From Cricetomys ansorgei (taxonomy: Eukaryota; Chordata; Mammalia; Rodentia; Nesomyidae), in contig JAMJFZ010003581.1 in NCBI GenBank assembly GCA_026225945.1, positions 11,815,001 to 11,879,000 of the forward strand: a stretch of DNA of 64,000 nt, read 5' to 3'. Position numbers and translations under genes: made by a program. The notes under the pieces are model-generated. The model saw only the letters and a program-made list of their open reading frames with translations. It ran no database searches and was not told the origin of the DNA. Of this stretch, positions 1 through 13,310 are shown in pieces. The stretch's first letter is position 1; each line of letters starts with the position of its first letter.

Positions 1-1210
1 AGATACTACAAAGTCATTTTTTCCATTTTTTCACTCTCAGGTTAATAATCCTTTTGTTATAAATTGTGTTTTAAAATTTGTAACATCTGTAGATATCAAA
101 AAAATGAGAAAGAAACATTCAGAGTAGTGACTCTGCTCTCGTGAAGAAGCTGCTTCCTACAATAAGGGGCACAAGTGCGAAGCTAGGTTTCCAGCACTTG
201 GAACCGTTTTGGGGAAGACATCTAATTAAGGTCTCACCAGCCAGCCGTCACCATTAGTGAGACAGCGATCGGACTTGAATTTAAGGCGGTAAAAGGATAG
301 TTATTCCCCTTGGTTCCGGGACTCATGAAAACCACTTCACTTCACTGCTGCATAGATTTTAGAGTATTTTCCAAAGACACATGCACAGAAGTCTTCGTAG
401 GACAGTTAGAATAAGTTTTCTCCCACACACCTACCTTTTCTTTCCTTACAAGACAATGAACAAAAGTCAGAAGGTTTGTAGGTTTTCTTTAGTTGCTAGT
501 TATTAATTAGAACAGAATTAACTTATGTATTTTAATATCTTCTTTCTGTTTTTCAAGGAAAATGATTATTAATATAATTTCTCAATGGGGGGGACCCTCT
601 CCTTTAAAACACAATAAGCAATCATTTCTATGAAATTTCATAGCTCTTCTTCAGGATAAAAAAAATCACTCAGCTTTTCTGGATTGACTGGAGGTATAAA
701 TGAAGACATGCTTATATTTAGGTGGTGAAAAGCTACTTTAGAGGTGATTATCTAATAAAAAATCCCTGGAATGCAATCGCTTTCACATGAATTTTCACTC
801 AAAACACAAAATATTTAATTATTCTGAATAAAAACATAAAAGATGGATCATTATTTAATGTTACATACTAATTTTAATTAGTGTTTGCAAATACATGCGG
901 CTCTGAGGAAGGGAGAGGACACACTAACTCTTTAGGTCCCTGAAGGCTCTCCACATGACTCTAGATAGATAACTGCTAAGTCCAGCCTGGTCACTCGCTT
1001 GTCCAATCCTCCAGGACTTCCTGCTATCACTAATAAATTCCTCAAAGGTCATGGAATATTTCTTTCTCTAAGAAGTCCTCTTGACTTGACTATAAGTCTC
1101 CATTATTTATCTTTTCCATAGTGTCCTCATGCCGTTTACTTTCTGTAAGAGTACGCATTTTCTTGTGTTAGTACTATCACATGAACTCTTATATAGAAAG
1201 TTGAGAAAAA

Positions 1211-1352
1211 CATTCAGTGTGGTGGCACATGCCTGCACGCCTTTATTCCCAGCACTCAAAGAGACAGAGGCAGGCAGATCTCTATGAGTTCAAGGCCAGC
1301 ATGGTCTACACAGTGAGCTCCAGGACAGTCAGGATGTCTGACTTCAAAGAAA
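1211..1352 (+). repeat. B1 SINE
   Basis: 7SL-derived rodent SINE recognised by GTGGTGGCACATGCCTG, the CCCAGCACT block, GAGGCAGGCAGATCTCT, GTTCAAGGCCAGCATGGTCT and AGTGAGCTCCAGGACAG. It lies antisense to TBC1D5 and is moderately diverged. Confidence 0.9.
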
Positions 1353-4300
1353 TACTCCATTTTTGAGGAGAAAAGTTGAAGAGATCTATAACATGAAATC
1401 ATAATAAAAACTTGATTAGAACTAATACATAATTGCAGTAGAACCTGACAGAAACAATATGAAAAGTCATTAAAAGGAAGAACATCACAGACCTTCCTCG
1501 AAGAGTCAGTCTGAGTTATCCTTAGGTCCTTTACCGATTAAAGAAAGGATGACAATGGCATTCCTGAAGGGCCAAGTCTCAATTTCTAGTGATGTTGCCT
1601 GACTAACAGTGGATCTGAACCCATTAGATACATTTTGATCCTCACAGGCATTTTACAATGGCATTATGCAATGATAACAATGTTATAACTACAGTGGCTT
1701 TTTAAAAAACAAAACAAGTAAAATTTTGAGTACCAGCATAAAACACTAAACTGGAAGATCAGACACTCTGCAATTTAAAAAAGTAAAATTTAACACAAGC
1801 TAAACTAAAAGAAACAGACCAGAAATTGTTGAAATCAGAAACATTATATATTTTTTTAAGTTCGCATGTAAAGGATGATTATAAAATTGTTTTACTTCTA
1901 GTAGTTTGCCCCTATTAACAGCAGTAGACACTGCTGGGAGACCTGACCACCTTCTAGGAAATTCTCTGAATATTCTGTCTCCAAAACAAATGGAAGGTGT
2001 CAAATTCTTACTGCATAACCTAAAATGGTAACCCACATTTTGTATTTCATTTGCAATAAGTCTTTGTGGCAAAGTTAACACTCAATGCATAACACAAATA
2101 AGAACACCAAAAAAAAAAAAAGAAAATACTTTGCTTATATTTCTGTATTAGAATTTTTTTTTTTTTTGCTAAAGGGTAAAAACAGATTTTCAAAATTCAC
2201 AGTTAACTTAAAACAATAGTTTTAAACCTTTATTCTCAGCCCTTACTGCCTTCAGGAAGGAGAGAACATCTGGTTATTTAAAGAACACAATATGTTCACA
2301 TTTTCCATGACTTTTGTTTCTAATTGGGTTTAAATTTTATTTTGAATTTGAACTACTAGCTAGAACAACGTTTTTAAATCACTTTATATCTTTCAGACTG
2401 TCCTTCTATCCTCCTAACTTCCTTTAGAGGATTATGTTTGAAAATCTGTTCACTAGTTCCAGTGTGCTAAAGAAAATGAAAACTAGAACATGATTTGAAG
2501 AACTAAGTTTAGAATCTCTATTTCTAAATATTAACCAGATTCTTTGTGAAGCCCTCCTTATTTCATAACATTTGAAGGTAGAAACAAGTTTTCAGGGAAT
2601 TCTGACAGGCCAAATTAAGAAACTTAAGCTGGCACTTAAGGTCAAGTGGTAGGGATAACTCCCCATCATGATAAAAATGGCAGCTACAATATATCACTAG
2701 GTATATTTCATGTGTGTGCAGATACAGGTTCCATAAATACGCTAGGTAAGGGAGTTTTATCAAGATTAGAGTCAATACGGGGTCCTAGAAAGAGACACGG
2801 CATTTGATGGAGATATTTTCTTTACCAAGTATAGGTAGGACACAGAGTTAACTGATGAAAATGAGCAGCGTTCATTCCTGACAAATGACTGGTAAAAGGC
2901 ATGTATATGTATAGTTAAAATAGAAAGCGTTACACTGACTCAAAGTGGAGGAAATGCCCTAAGGGAACCTGGAAATGCGTTTTGGAAAAGGTAAAAAGAA
3001 CATCAGGAATCTCAGGAGGGAGGAAGAAGATACAAAGGTCCAGAAGCCACACTAGCTACAGCTTACAGACTTCTGGCCTTATGTCTTCCCCAGTCTACTG
3101 GAAAGAGGGAAGACAAGCTACTCTGTTTTACTTCAGAGGTTTATGAGGGCTTCATTAGACTTATCTAAGTGTTAGGAGAACTACGAATTATAATTCTACT
3201 ACCATAGCTTACAAATTATTTCAAACTGTTCAAATGAAAATTTTTTTCCATGGTTAATCTACCCCACCTAGACACAGTAATTAGAGACTGGTATCTCAAG
3301 CTGTATTTATTGAATGTATTTTCAGAGAGCAATTCCTATGAGGAAATTAAGGATGGCAGTAGGGCAAAGTGCTGTTCTGAAGGTGGGCAATGACTCTTTG
3401 TCAGCAGTATGCACACTACTGTGACATGAAGCCAGAAAGAAAAGTACATGTCATGCCTTAGATCTTACCTTCTACTAGCTGACTGTGTTTGTGTATTTAC
3501 TCTGATCTACTTGGACTAAGAATGACAAGCACTTCAAGTGATTCACTGTTATTATTAAAAAAACAACAAAATAACAAAACAAACAAACACTCTGATGTCT
3601 GGAGTTTTAGAGAATAGGGTAGAGGCATTAGCATTATAGTTTTCTTCCCATTTTTCCCTTAGCATAAATGGCCTCTTTTGTGACTCTAATTGATAGTCCT
3701 GGCCTGGAAACGTTGTGCTCTTGTGGGTTTCTATGAAGTACATAAACTATATTCTTTCACCTCTGCCTTTGTAGCATGAGACTGGGTTATGTCAATCCAT
3801 TAGAAATCAGTTCTTTATAGGCAAATGATGATCTACTTATCAGAGATAATTTTATTCAACTTCTAAATGTTACAAAAACACCAAAACTCAATAAGCATTG
3901 TAATCCCAAAATACTGAGCTTGATCTATGTTATTATTTTACCTAACTCAGACTCCTGGTAGGGACACTCCTCTCCGGGAAGGAAATGACCTCATCTGACA
4001 TTTACAGAGTGATATCAATGAACCAGCCACTGTAATCAATTGTAACTATACCTTGCTTTGATAGCCACCTGAAAAAGCCCTTAAAAGTAAAGCACTTTCT
4101 TTACTTTACTTATAAATACGACTATTCTATGAACTTGTTCATGTGAATCTGCAAACATGACTTTCTCATCAGGCAAGTTTATTAAGTCTCTTAAATTATG
4201 GTCCCACCTATTGAAGACAGTTCCCCTCTTTAAGATATTAATGCTATTATTTTTCTCCTTAAACATGAATCTAAATTTTTAATGCTTGTAGGATTTGTTT

Positions 4301-4439
4301 CATTATATTCTACTAAAGTAAAAGTACTCTACAAAAACCACACTAACATGAAAGGGTAGTTAGAGTCCATTGATAAGCATTGATGGCTTTAGTATAAAGA
4401 ATTCTGAAATTGGGCGAGTGACTCCTAAAAAGATCATTA

Positions 4440-5375
4440 TATGAACCTAGGTGTTGGCCCCACCTGCTCTCTCCTCCCTCAGTGGCTGTGCTCCAGGGGT
4501 CTCTGCCTCACTGCCTGGTGCCCCTCCCCTCCCCTAACTTCCACTGCACTGCCATATGTGTTTCTGCTGTGGAGCAAACCTGACTTTTCCCAGCAGTCTG
4601 GGTGGCCCTCCTGCTGCCAGCTGCCCTTTGGCTGTGGCTTCCTTGCTACCCTTCTGGGGATCCTGGGGCCTAGCCACCACTTACTGCACTCACCATGAGC
4701 CCTAAACAGCTCTGAGGACCACTGGGGAGCTGCTACATTTCCCCTTTGTGGGAATCTGGCTCAGCTAGGCTGGGGAGTTCTGGGACTTGAGCTCCTCTCT
4801 GGAACTACCAGGGACCCCACTCCCAACTGGCCACAGGGTTCCCCAACCTGGTAGAGCAGCACAGAAACAGCCCCAACTAACACACATGGCCCTAAGCTGG
4901 GCCCCTCAACCCTCCCTAGACTAGCCAAATAAGGGCAAAAAATCCCACCAATCACACTCTGCTTAGTAGGTAGCACAGCTCTGGCTGTTGCCTTCCTCCC
5001 AAGTAGAGGCAGCAAGGAAGAGAAAAAGCAAAGCAAAGAAGCAATAAAGAGAAGAGAGGAAGCACAGAAGAACACCTAAGCTCAGCCTGGGTATTTCCAG
5101 AGCTGCAACACTGGGGAAGCTTCTCTCCTCAGAGTGGAGCTAAGTTGAGCTGAGCTGAGCTGAAGAAGCCTTCCCTGCCTCAGAACAGGGAGCTGTGTGG
5201 TTCCTGGCTTCCAGAGTGCCAGGATACCCTTCCCATTGGGGATACCTTCCTCACCTCAGAGCTGTAAACACTTCCATGGGGATACCTTCCCCACCTTCCC
5301 TAGGCTTCCTATTGCTAGGCCACTTTTCCACCTCTGTCCGAGCTGAATAAAAACATCAACATAGGGAAAATTACT
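4440..5375 (+). mobile_element. ERV-type LTR, copy 1 (diverged)
   Basis: GC-richer than its surroundings. It shares ordered blocks with 10890-12118, among them GGGGAGTTCTGGGACTTGAG (GGGGAACTCTGGGACTTGAA in the other copy), ACCAGGGACCCCACTCCCA and CCCAACTAACACA. It also has a CCAAT-box-like CACCAATCACA and, near the end, a poly(A) signal (CTGAATAAAAAC at about 5343). The plus orientation is inferred from the poly(A) signal. The exact family and ends are uncertain. ORFs here are not genes. Confidence 0.65.
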
Positions 5376-5589
5376 AAGATTGCTAGGTTATGGTACAATA
5401 TTCATTTATTTCTTCATTAAGCCAATCCCTAGATACAAAGAGGGAACTCAGACTCAACAGTATACCAGTTAGTTCACCCCAATAGGGACTCACAGCCACC
5501 TCCTCTTGAGGATGGTGAACTATCCTGTGCCCTGTCAACAGGGAGATGGTACATCCCACTGTAACCCCAGTCTCTGTCACCCAGGAACA

Positions 5590-7965
5590 ACCAGTAGAAA
5601 CAGTGAGCTCTACACAGACTTCTGAATATCAGCTGCTAAAATCTTCTAAGTATAAAATTCTAATGTAGAATCAGCTCAGAAGGTTTGCTCCTAAGCTCAG
5701 AAGGTTCATCTATTCCTAGCTGTACTGGTACCCCTTCTGACATCTCATTTGTACATCGAAACAGAGTATCCCCAAGACTAAACCCCAAGTACCATTCAAC
5801 TGGTCCCCAGCCTGACAAGCTAGGTCAACAGCAAATAAAGATCAAAACACACAAAAGTGAGACCAGACATACCAAGAAACATCACCAATGATGTAACTCC
5901 AGATGATTAGGTCCCATTCCACCCCCCAAAAAAACCAATATGTCTCCTCCAGAAATTAGTATACTCATCATAATGTTCCTTGAGTAGAGCAACTTAGTTG
6001 ATATAAAAAATGATTTCAAAATGGCAATTATAATATGTTTAAGGAAGTCAGAGAAGATATATATAAATATCAGAATGAAGGGCATAAAAACAAAACAGTT
6101 GAATGAAATAAAGAAAACAAAGCTATGAAAATAGAATTTAATAAAGAAATAGAATTCCTGAAGAAAAGGTACTCTGAAAACTGGAAATGAAAATAGTAAG
6201 TCAATAAAATAGAAAAAAAATAAATGGAAAGCCTCACCAATAGAATGAAGCAATTGGAACAAAGAACAAAGAGTATAAAGATCTGAAGGCAAGGTAAAGA
6301 AAATCTATAAATTGGTACAAAAAAAAAAAATCTTAAATCTGAAAAAAAAACCTTACTGGAAACAGAATATGGAGAAACTCTGGTACAGTACAAAAGCAAA
6401 AAAAACTCAACATAAATCATTGGTTTAGAAGAAGAAATCCAGGTCATAGACATAAAAAATGTTTTTAGGAAAATCATAAAAAAACTATCAAAAGAATGCC
6501 TATCAAGGTATAAGAGGCATACAGAATACCAATTAAATGGGACCAGAAAAGTCAAAATAATCAAAATACTAACTGCACAGAACAAAGGAAGGATATTTAA
6601 GCTGCAAGAGAGAAAGATTAAGCCACATACAAAGACAGGCTGATTAAAATAAAACCCAGAGACTACTTTGAGTACATGATCTGTACTAATGTTCTACACA
6701 TTCTGAAAGACCACAGTTATCAGCTCATATATTACATGCGTTAAAATAATTAGTTGTAATAGAAAGAGAAAGAATAGATTTTTTTTTAAGGATTTATGAT
6801 ACTTAAGCCAGCTCTATAAAGAATATTGGACAAACACTGTGGTCGGAAGACAAAGTTAAACACAGCCAAGAACATATAGGAAATAAACAACTACAGAACA
6901 GTTGACTGAAAGAGGTCTAAGAAAATACTACCCCGACAAAAATAACCCCCAATATATTAAGTCTCAATTCTTCACAAAAGAGATAGACTAACAGACTGCA
7001 AAAAGAAGACAGGATACATCCTTTTGGTGCCTCCAAGAAACACACCTCACCATCAATAACAGTTACTACCTTCGGGTCAAAGGACGGAGAAAGTATTTCC
7101 AAACAAATGCAACTAAGAAACAAGCAAGTGTAGTGATTCTAATATATGGCAAAATAATAATAATAAATAATAATAAAACTAATCAGAAACGATAAGGAAG
7201 GATATGTATATCTATTAATGGAAAAAGTGATTCAAGAGGATATTAAAATTCTAAACATTTATACACAGCAGAGGGGTACTCATTTTCATAAAAGAAATAT
7301 GATGAGAAATAAGAGCACAGATTGACTCCAACATGGTGATGGCAGTTAACTTCAGTATGCAACTTCTTCCAATAGGTAGGTTATCCAGACAAAAAGGAAG
7401 CAGAAGACACTGCAGAGTATAAGAGACTGAGGCATTCTCAGCTCTAAACGGGATGTCTACACTACACTCCTCCTCCCCAAGGTTCAGGGACCATAGTGGA
7501 ACAGGGGACTAGCGGCAGAAAGGGACTAAGCACCAGAGGAGGTGGATGGCCATAGTAAGACAGTGTCTGTCAGATGCAGTAGCACAGCTGCACATACGGA
7601 CAGACAGCGGTCGCAACACCACGCACAGGCCCTGCACAAGCTCAAGCTAGACAAAAGCTCCACATGAAGGGGAGGATGAGCAGGAAGTCCCACCTTGGCT
7701 GAGGAGCTATTGCCAACTGATGACTGCTGGGAGAGGAAGTCAGTCCCTTTATGGTGTGAAACCTGTAGGCTGGCAATGCTCCAGGGAACGGCCAAACATG
7801 TAAGAGTATTTGGGGAGCACAAAATGGGCTGGATGGATTTAAAACAACAAAAAGGACATGAAGCTGAGTTTGCAGGAAGATGGAGACAGATCTTGGATGA
7901 GATGGGGAAGGGGATGAAAATTTTCAAAATATATTGTATGAAATTATTAAAGAATAATGACCTTA
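5590..7965 (+). mobile_element. LINE-1 copy with internal deletion (ORF1 + ORF2 endonuclease start + 3' UTR)
   Basis: A decayed rodent L1. About 5800-6590 is A-rich and corresponds to the ORF1 coiled-coil part. 6600-6740 reads like the ORF1p C-terminal domain: AAREK-like GCTGCAAGAGAGAAAG, then a degenerate ATYK segment and ILKDH. 7000-7370 is the start of ORF2 endonuclease (CTCCAAGAAACACACCTCAC, then AAACATTTATACACAGCAG). At about 7410 it jumps straight to the L1 3' UTR (CCTGCACAAGCTCAAGC, GAGGAGCTATTGCCAACTGA, then an ATATTGTATGAAATTATTAA end). The reverse transcriptase region is absent. Frames are broken throughout. The 5' boundary is uncertain. Confidence 0.75.
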
Positions 7966-9303
7966 CTTAAAAATAAAATAGGAAATTGAAATTCAGCAAA
8001 TCTCCCATTTTCTACTCCCAAGAACTCCTATTTCTGCGATAGCAGGAGGCGCTGTAAGTCTATAGATCAAAGCTCACCAATGATTAGCCACTGCATCTGG
8101 TAACTTTTGCAGCCGCTCGGTCATCGTGTAGAGGTTTTAGTTACAGAGTTCACAAGACTTACGTACACGTGTATGGATAAAAACAGCAACATGAGATACA
8201 AATAGTTGCATTCAAAGGTCATAACCAAAAAAGGATGCTTCCTAATGCAAGGAAGTCATAGGTTTTATTTTGATGCTTAATAAATTTTTATATAATAGAG
8301 ATGCTATAACAGTATTTCTATAGAAAGGAGATATAGGCATAAGGAAAATTCTAAGTCCTATAATAGAAAATACACTCAAAGATAAGTTAATGTCAGCAAC
8401 TAGAGAAAGGTCAAAATCCTTTTAGAATCAAATTTCTATTAAACTTAGATGCTCAAGATGATCAGGCAGAGCTTTGGCAATGAACTCACAGACAGACTGA
8501 CTGACTCAGAGACAGTTTGACAACTGCCAACATGACTGTTGGGAGAGTTTCCAAAGAGCCAAAGGCTGGGATAACCATCCAATGCCTGGCATTCTGATAC
8601 TTGCATTTGAAGCGTTCTCTCTTATTCTTCATCCAATATTTTTGTTTGGCTCAAAAACAGCCAGGATTCACAAATTTTTTTAGATCATTAAATGTTCTTA
8701 TTTTCAAGAAATATAACATTAGTTGTAAAAGAGCACAGTTTTTTTTTTTTTTTTCCTGTGAAGCATAAAAAAAATCTCGATGAATTTGTTTTACATTCAA
8801 ATAGAAAAATCAGTGTTAAGGTCTGTCTGAATCTTTATTAGGTTACTTATAAGCTATAAAATAGAATAATATATATGCATCCGTATACATATATTTATAT
8901 CATAGTTCAGTGTTCCATTTTATGATAAATTCTTATAGGCCCAGTCCTTAGTATAGCTCTTATTTCTTGATCTTCATATGGCTCTGGAAATCCTACTTGA
9001 ATAAGTCACTCCCTGGGAGGGGTATTAAAGATAGTGACGTCAGTCTGTAAGAAGCAGTTGTTTAAATATTTCCTTAAGCTAAAAGGAAGGCAGGCGATCA
9101 AGTTAACCTGCTGAGGAACATGGGCACTGGCTGGGGTACAGTTCCTCAGGACAATGTTCACTGCAATCACTTCCTAATATGTTGACCAGTAAGAGATGCA
9201 AAATTTGGCTACAACTTCTAACAATCACTGGGAATAAATCAGATGGACAACTTGATCCTTCACACAACTTAAGAGTTATGCATGTTTTCCCGAGAAGGCT
9301 TAC

Positions 9304-9410
9304 CTTTGGGTCTCTAAGGAACAGGGCCTTAAGAATCAGTGAGTGTATGTCCCCGATGAGTGGGTAGTGCATCAGAAGGCCGAGACAGGTCTGGTAGTTA
9401 CTAGAAATCA
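9304..9410 (-). CDS. TBC1D5: TBC1D5 coding exon (107 nt, end of TBC domain)
   Basis: Acceptor CTTCTTCAG|TGATTTC, donor CCAAAG|GTAAGC. Two bases complete Leu, then ISSNYQTCLGLLMHYPLIGD is followed by IHSLILKALFLRDPK, ending in phase 0. This is the last helical part of the TBC domain, before the linker that in TBC1D5 continues R-N-P-R-P and then the low-complexity C-terminal region with the second LC3-interacting motif. That following exon was not found in positions 1-9303 and is taken to lie outside the window. An ORF reading through the donor into intron is artefactual. Confidence 0.97.
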
Positions 9411-10889
9411 CTGAAGAAGAGGGAAAAAGGATTCAGACACAATGCTGTTTAAAATATATGCATTACGGTAAATCTAAGGAAATAACTGAGAGCCAAGGTG
9501 AGCGATGCAGTAGCTCAGGTGATCTGACAAAAGTCTGTACTGAGAAAAGGTTTTCACCAAGCGTCCTCTGGATCATACATTTCAGCTATGATCTGACACT
9601 GGTACTACTGCCGGGAGTGGTGGAAGGAATGGTGCAGACATCAGTGTGGGCATTACAATACAAATACATTGTTAGATGTGTGCATATTTGTTGCTATTTG
9701 TAGGGCAACCTTTAGCTTTGCTGGTGAGAAATTAGTAGCAAAAACCTTGCAAACTGGGAAGCAGCTAAAAATTCTAATAAAATAGTACTTACCTTGGTTA
9801 TTCTGCTTCTTAATTTACACCATGCTCATTCTTTTATATATGTAACACATAATTCAAAATTTAAAAATACAATTTTCTATATGTTTTTCTAAAAGTAAAA
9901 AGAAATTTAGAGAGACAGTAACTATACAAGATTTCTTCAAGGAAACAAGAGTGAAAATCTTCCAAGACCTGCTTGTGTTCTGCAGACTGTCATTTAACAT
10001 TTTTTGTTTTTTAAATCAACTTACTTATGAGTGCAATTATTAAACACATCTTTTCAGACAGGTCTGTGCACATTAGTCTATTTCTTGGCAATCTATCGGT
10101 CACTGTAGTCACAGTTGGGCCCATTAGTGACACTTGTTTTGTGAGCCACAATGGCTGTGTCTGCAGCAGTGACTGTGAAGTGGAGTTTAGTTACAGCTTC
10201 ATATAGCAGTAACTAAATCTGTTCATAAATCAGTTACCTGAAAAATGTCCTACAGGAAAATAACTGTGATTCAAGGGAAATAAGACAAATAAAATATTGA
10301 TTCTTAAATTTTTTTTTTCTGCTTCTGGAAAAGCCACCTCTAGAGGAAGCTTTCTACCATGCTCCCTCATGCAGTACTATAGAGTACTATAGAAAGGAGA
10401 CTAGACTGGGCAAAATGAATAATTATGAACTATGTAAGGATCTACTTTATCATCTTCATTTCCATTGCCTATCTGACAGCTTGTAATTTCACACATCTGC
10501 CTTCATCTGTAAAGCACTCACTCACCCTACCTGCTCTCTATCTTCAACTCCTCTCATTTGTTCATTACTGCAGGTTCACATTCAGTTCTCTTGTCATTTT
10601 TTTTCTCTAGAAACTAACAAAGCTAGGATATTATGTTTTCATTTAAAGCAAAGAAGTTAAAAAAAAAAAAGCAGGTAGTCAATTGATCTTGTAATTCAAA
10701 AAGTTATTTTCTCAAATGCTGTAATGATACTCAACTTTAGTACCTGGCCAGGGAATAATCTTTAGACATCTTGTAAGAGAGGCAGGAGAGTTTGGAGAAA
10801 TGTATTTTGGCTGCAGCACTCAAATTTGAATCTGAGGATTCCACTGAGTCTTCTCTAAACTTGCCTAAAGTGATACTCAAAATCTGTTT

Positions 10890-12118
10890 CTGTTAGGATT
10901 CTGCAGCATCGTCTACCTAACACAAGCAGAGTCCACAGCAGGGCTCTGCACTGGAGAGCTCTGACCCACCCCTGACCATAGACAGCCCACAGCCCACGGC
11001 TCCCTCTGGGGGGGGGGTTCTGCCCACCACCTCCATCTACAGCATAGGGCTCCCACTTCTGTGAGGAGCTCTGACACGTCTTTCCACATTCATCTATGAT
11101 CAGCCTTAGGAAGGAAGCTCTGCCTTAGGTCCGTCCCCTTCCCAGGCCCGACCCCCAGCTGGCTGTCAAACAGAAGGAGGACCTGATTGAGAACTGTGCT
11201 TGCTCCCAGATGATCCGCCCCCCCCCCCAGATTGAACCTCACAGCCATCAGCGCTCCTGGCTGACACCCCTACCCCCCAACATGGATCCTCACAGCCATC
11301 TGTGTTTCTTCCAGGACGCAAAGTTGACTTTACCAGCAAACTTAGCCCCTCCTGCTGTCCAACTGCTATTCAAGACTAATGCTTGCTTCCCTCACCACCC
11401 TGCTGAGGACTCTGGGGGCCCAGCCACCATTCCTTGTGCCCAACAGGAACCCCAAATGGTGCCAAGGACCACTGAGGAGCCAGCATATTTCCCTTTTGGG
11501 GGAGTCTAGCTCTGCGAGGCTGGGGAACTCTGGGACTTGAAACCCCTCATAAGAAAGCTCCCCCCGGGACTATCAGGGACCCCACTCCCAGCTGGCTGCG
11601 GGGTCCTCCAACCTGACAGAAACGCACAGAAGTGGTCCCAACTAACACAAATGATCTTGAGCTGGGACTCCCCCCCACCTCCAGACCCTCTCTGGACTGA
11701 GAATTCCACCAATCACAGGCCACAGAAATTCCACCAATCGCAGGCCATGTTGATAGCTCCACCCCCTCCAGAATCCTTTAAAAAGGACTGAGCAACCCTC
11801 AGTTTTCGCTCTTTCTCCTCAGAGTGGAAGCAGTCACTGGCCTGCTGAGATCATTGGACAGAAGAAAGAAGAACAGCTTGCCTGGGATATGTCCCTACAG
11901 AGCTGCAGCCTTGGGGACACCTGGCCAGAAGCTCCTCGGTCCTGTTGGGGTGCTCTCCCTTCAGGACTGCACCACCTCTACAGGCAGGTTTCTCCCTTTG
12001 GCGCTGTGTGGTCCCTGGACAAAAGAACTTCACTTCTCCATCTATCTTCTGTCTCTGTCCTATCTCTTTCCATCTGTTCTGCCTTTTTTTTAATAAAATA
12101 AAAAAACCCTTTCCAACA
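10890..12118 (+). mobile_element. ERV-type LTR, copy 2 (about 1.2 kb)
   Basis: Same family as the LTR at 4440-5375. It may begin TGTTAGG and end CCAACA, giving short inverted termini, but I see no clear target-site duplication. It has promoter-like elements: two CCAAT boxes in a 25-bp direct repeat (11702-11726 and 11727-11751), a CTTTAAAAAG TATA-like box at about 11777, and poly(A) signals AATAAAATAAAA near 12098. Multiple short ORFs on both strands come from its GC-rich composition and are not genes. Confidence 0.65.
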
Positions 12119-13214
12119 GTAACCTCTGTAATATAAAGTTTAGTCTTCCAGCAAACTGCCTGTATCATTCAATCCACTACTTGTTAAGGGCCTGTTTTGT
12201 CATGGCCCCAAGCTAAGCCAGGCTACAGAGGTGAGTATGGAAGAAGTCCTTGCTCTGAAGACAATTTTCTGAGCGGCCAAGGTGCAAAGTCAAGAAGCCA
12301 CTCCACTAAAACGATAATGGATTCTAAAGGCTTTCGGGCAAAAACCCAAGCTTAGAACTTTCTGTGCCTTTCCTCACTTACTGCCTAAGAGCACTTCATT
12401 ATAAGCAAAGGATAATTTTTCTGGTATTACACATGTAAAGAACGATACTTATAGAGGGTAAGTCACCTGCTCAAATCACACTCGATTCCTCGGTGTAGCA
12501 TGACTTGAAATTCAGAGTCTGTACTTTATATAGTAATATAAAGCTGTTTAAAAAATATGCTTTGAAATCAGATGATATAATGGATACAAATGTCAACACT
12601 AAGTCCCTTAACATCATTACTCTAATACAGTAGGTTAAATACTCTGAAAGATCAACCTCACTGAGTCTCTAGAATAGCTGGATATAACTGGGCATTTATT
12701 TGGAAGGATCAGCACAATAATCCCTTTACCATAACTCTGAAGTTATGAGAATCTACAAAGTACAGAAAGCAAGACAACGATGTGTTAATATTCTACTTGT
12801 AGGACAAATGACGAAGCTAACAATTTCTTCTTGCATGTCACTGAATTCAGTGAACATTTCCTGAGCATGCCAGATACTGCAGACTATTGAAGTACCAGAA
12901 CTAAGGACATAGCAGCAGGTAAGCCTGAATCTTGTGCCTTCAACTAATACCATCTCCAAGCTAATCCTAAAAACCCATACTTTCAGAGCACTTTTAATTC
13001 GCAATTTCATTAAAGGAAGCATTAAATCTCACTTGGATAAGTATGCCCAATTTAGGGGAGGCAGAAGAGCCATACAAGCTTGTTTAAAAACAAGGTGGCA
13101 CGGATCTGAAAATTAAAAAAAACGCACGACCACATTTTGTTCAAGTGTAAGTAGATACCAAAACTTAATGCATTATTTTTTATATTTTTGTTTATATTTT
13201 TGCCATGTCATTAA

Positions 13215-13310
13215 CTGGCTGAGACCAGGCTGATCTTCAACTCACAGAAACCCACCTGTTTAGGCCTTTGGAATGGGATTAAAGGCATGTACCGCCATAT
13301 CTAGGCACTA
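13215..13310 (-). repeat. B1 SINE fragment
   Basis: Reverse-complement B1: GAGACCAGGCTGATCTTCAA, CTCACAGAAACCCACCTG, GGGATTAAAGGCATGTACCG. Diverged, with a T-rich flank on the left as expected for a minus-strand tail. Sense to TBC1D5. Confidence 0.85.

Larger units (their letters stand above)
1..9303 (-). other. TBC1D5: TBC1D5 intron, 5' part (downstream of the last exon in the window)
   Basis: Starts at the GTAAGC donor after the 9304 exon and runs off the window. It holds a B1 (1211-1352), an LTR (about 4440-5375) and an internally deleted L1 (about 5590-7965). Nothing recognisable in 1-1210, 1353-4439 and 7966-9303. The following TBC1D5 exon was looked for and not found. Confidence 0.8.

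Noticed and set aside
4441..5075. Plus and minus ORFs of 85 and 104 codons
   Set aside because: Within the first LTR copy; no conservation of frame with the second.
5882..6585. Two overlapping minus-strand ORFs of 136 and 171 codons, rich in Phe/Leu/Ser
   Set aside because: They are antisense to the A-rich ORF1 part of an L1; Phe-rich composition is the complement of poly-A/Lys-rich sequence.
9103..9303. Extension of the TBC1D5 exon ORF past 9304
   Set aside because: A consensus GTAAGC donor lies at 9303 and the residues beyond do not fit TBC1D5.
4440..12118. The two LTRs as the ends of one provirus
   Set aside because: Between them lie an L1, a TBC1D5 exon and non-viral intron, and the LTRs are well diverged; they are separate insertions.
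11210..12168. Cluster of ORFs on both strands
   Set aside because: All lie in a GC-rich LTR; no domain and no shared frame with the related LTR.
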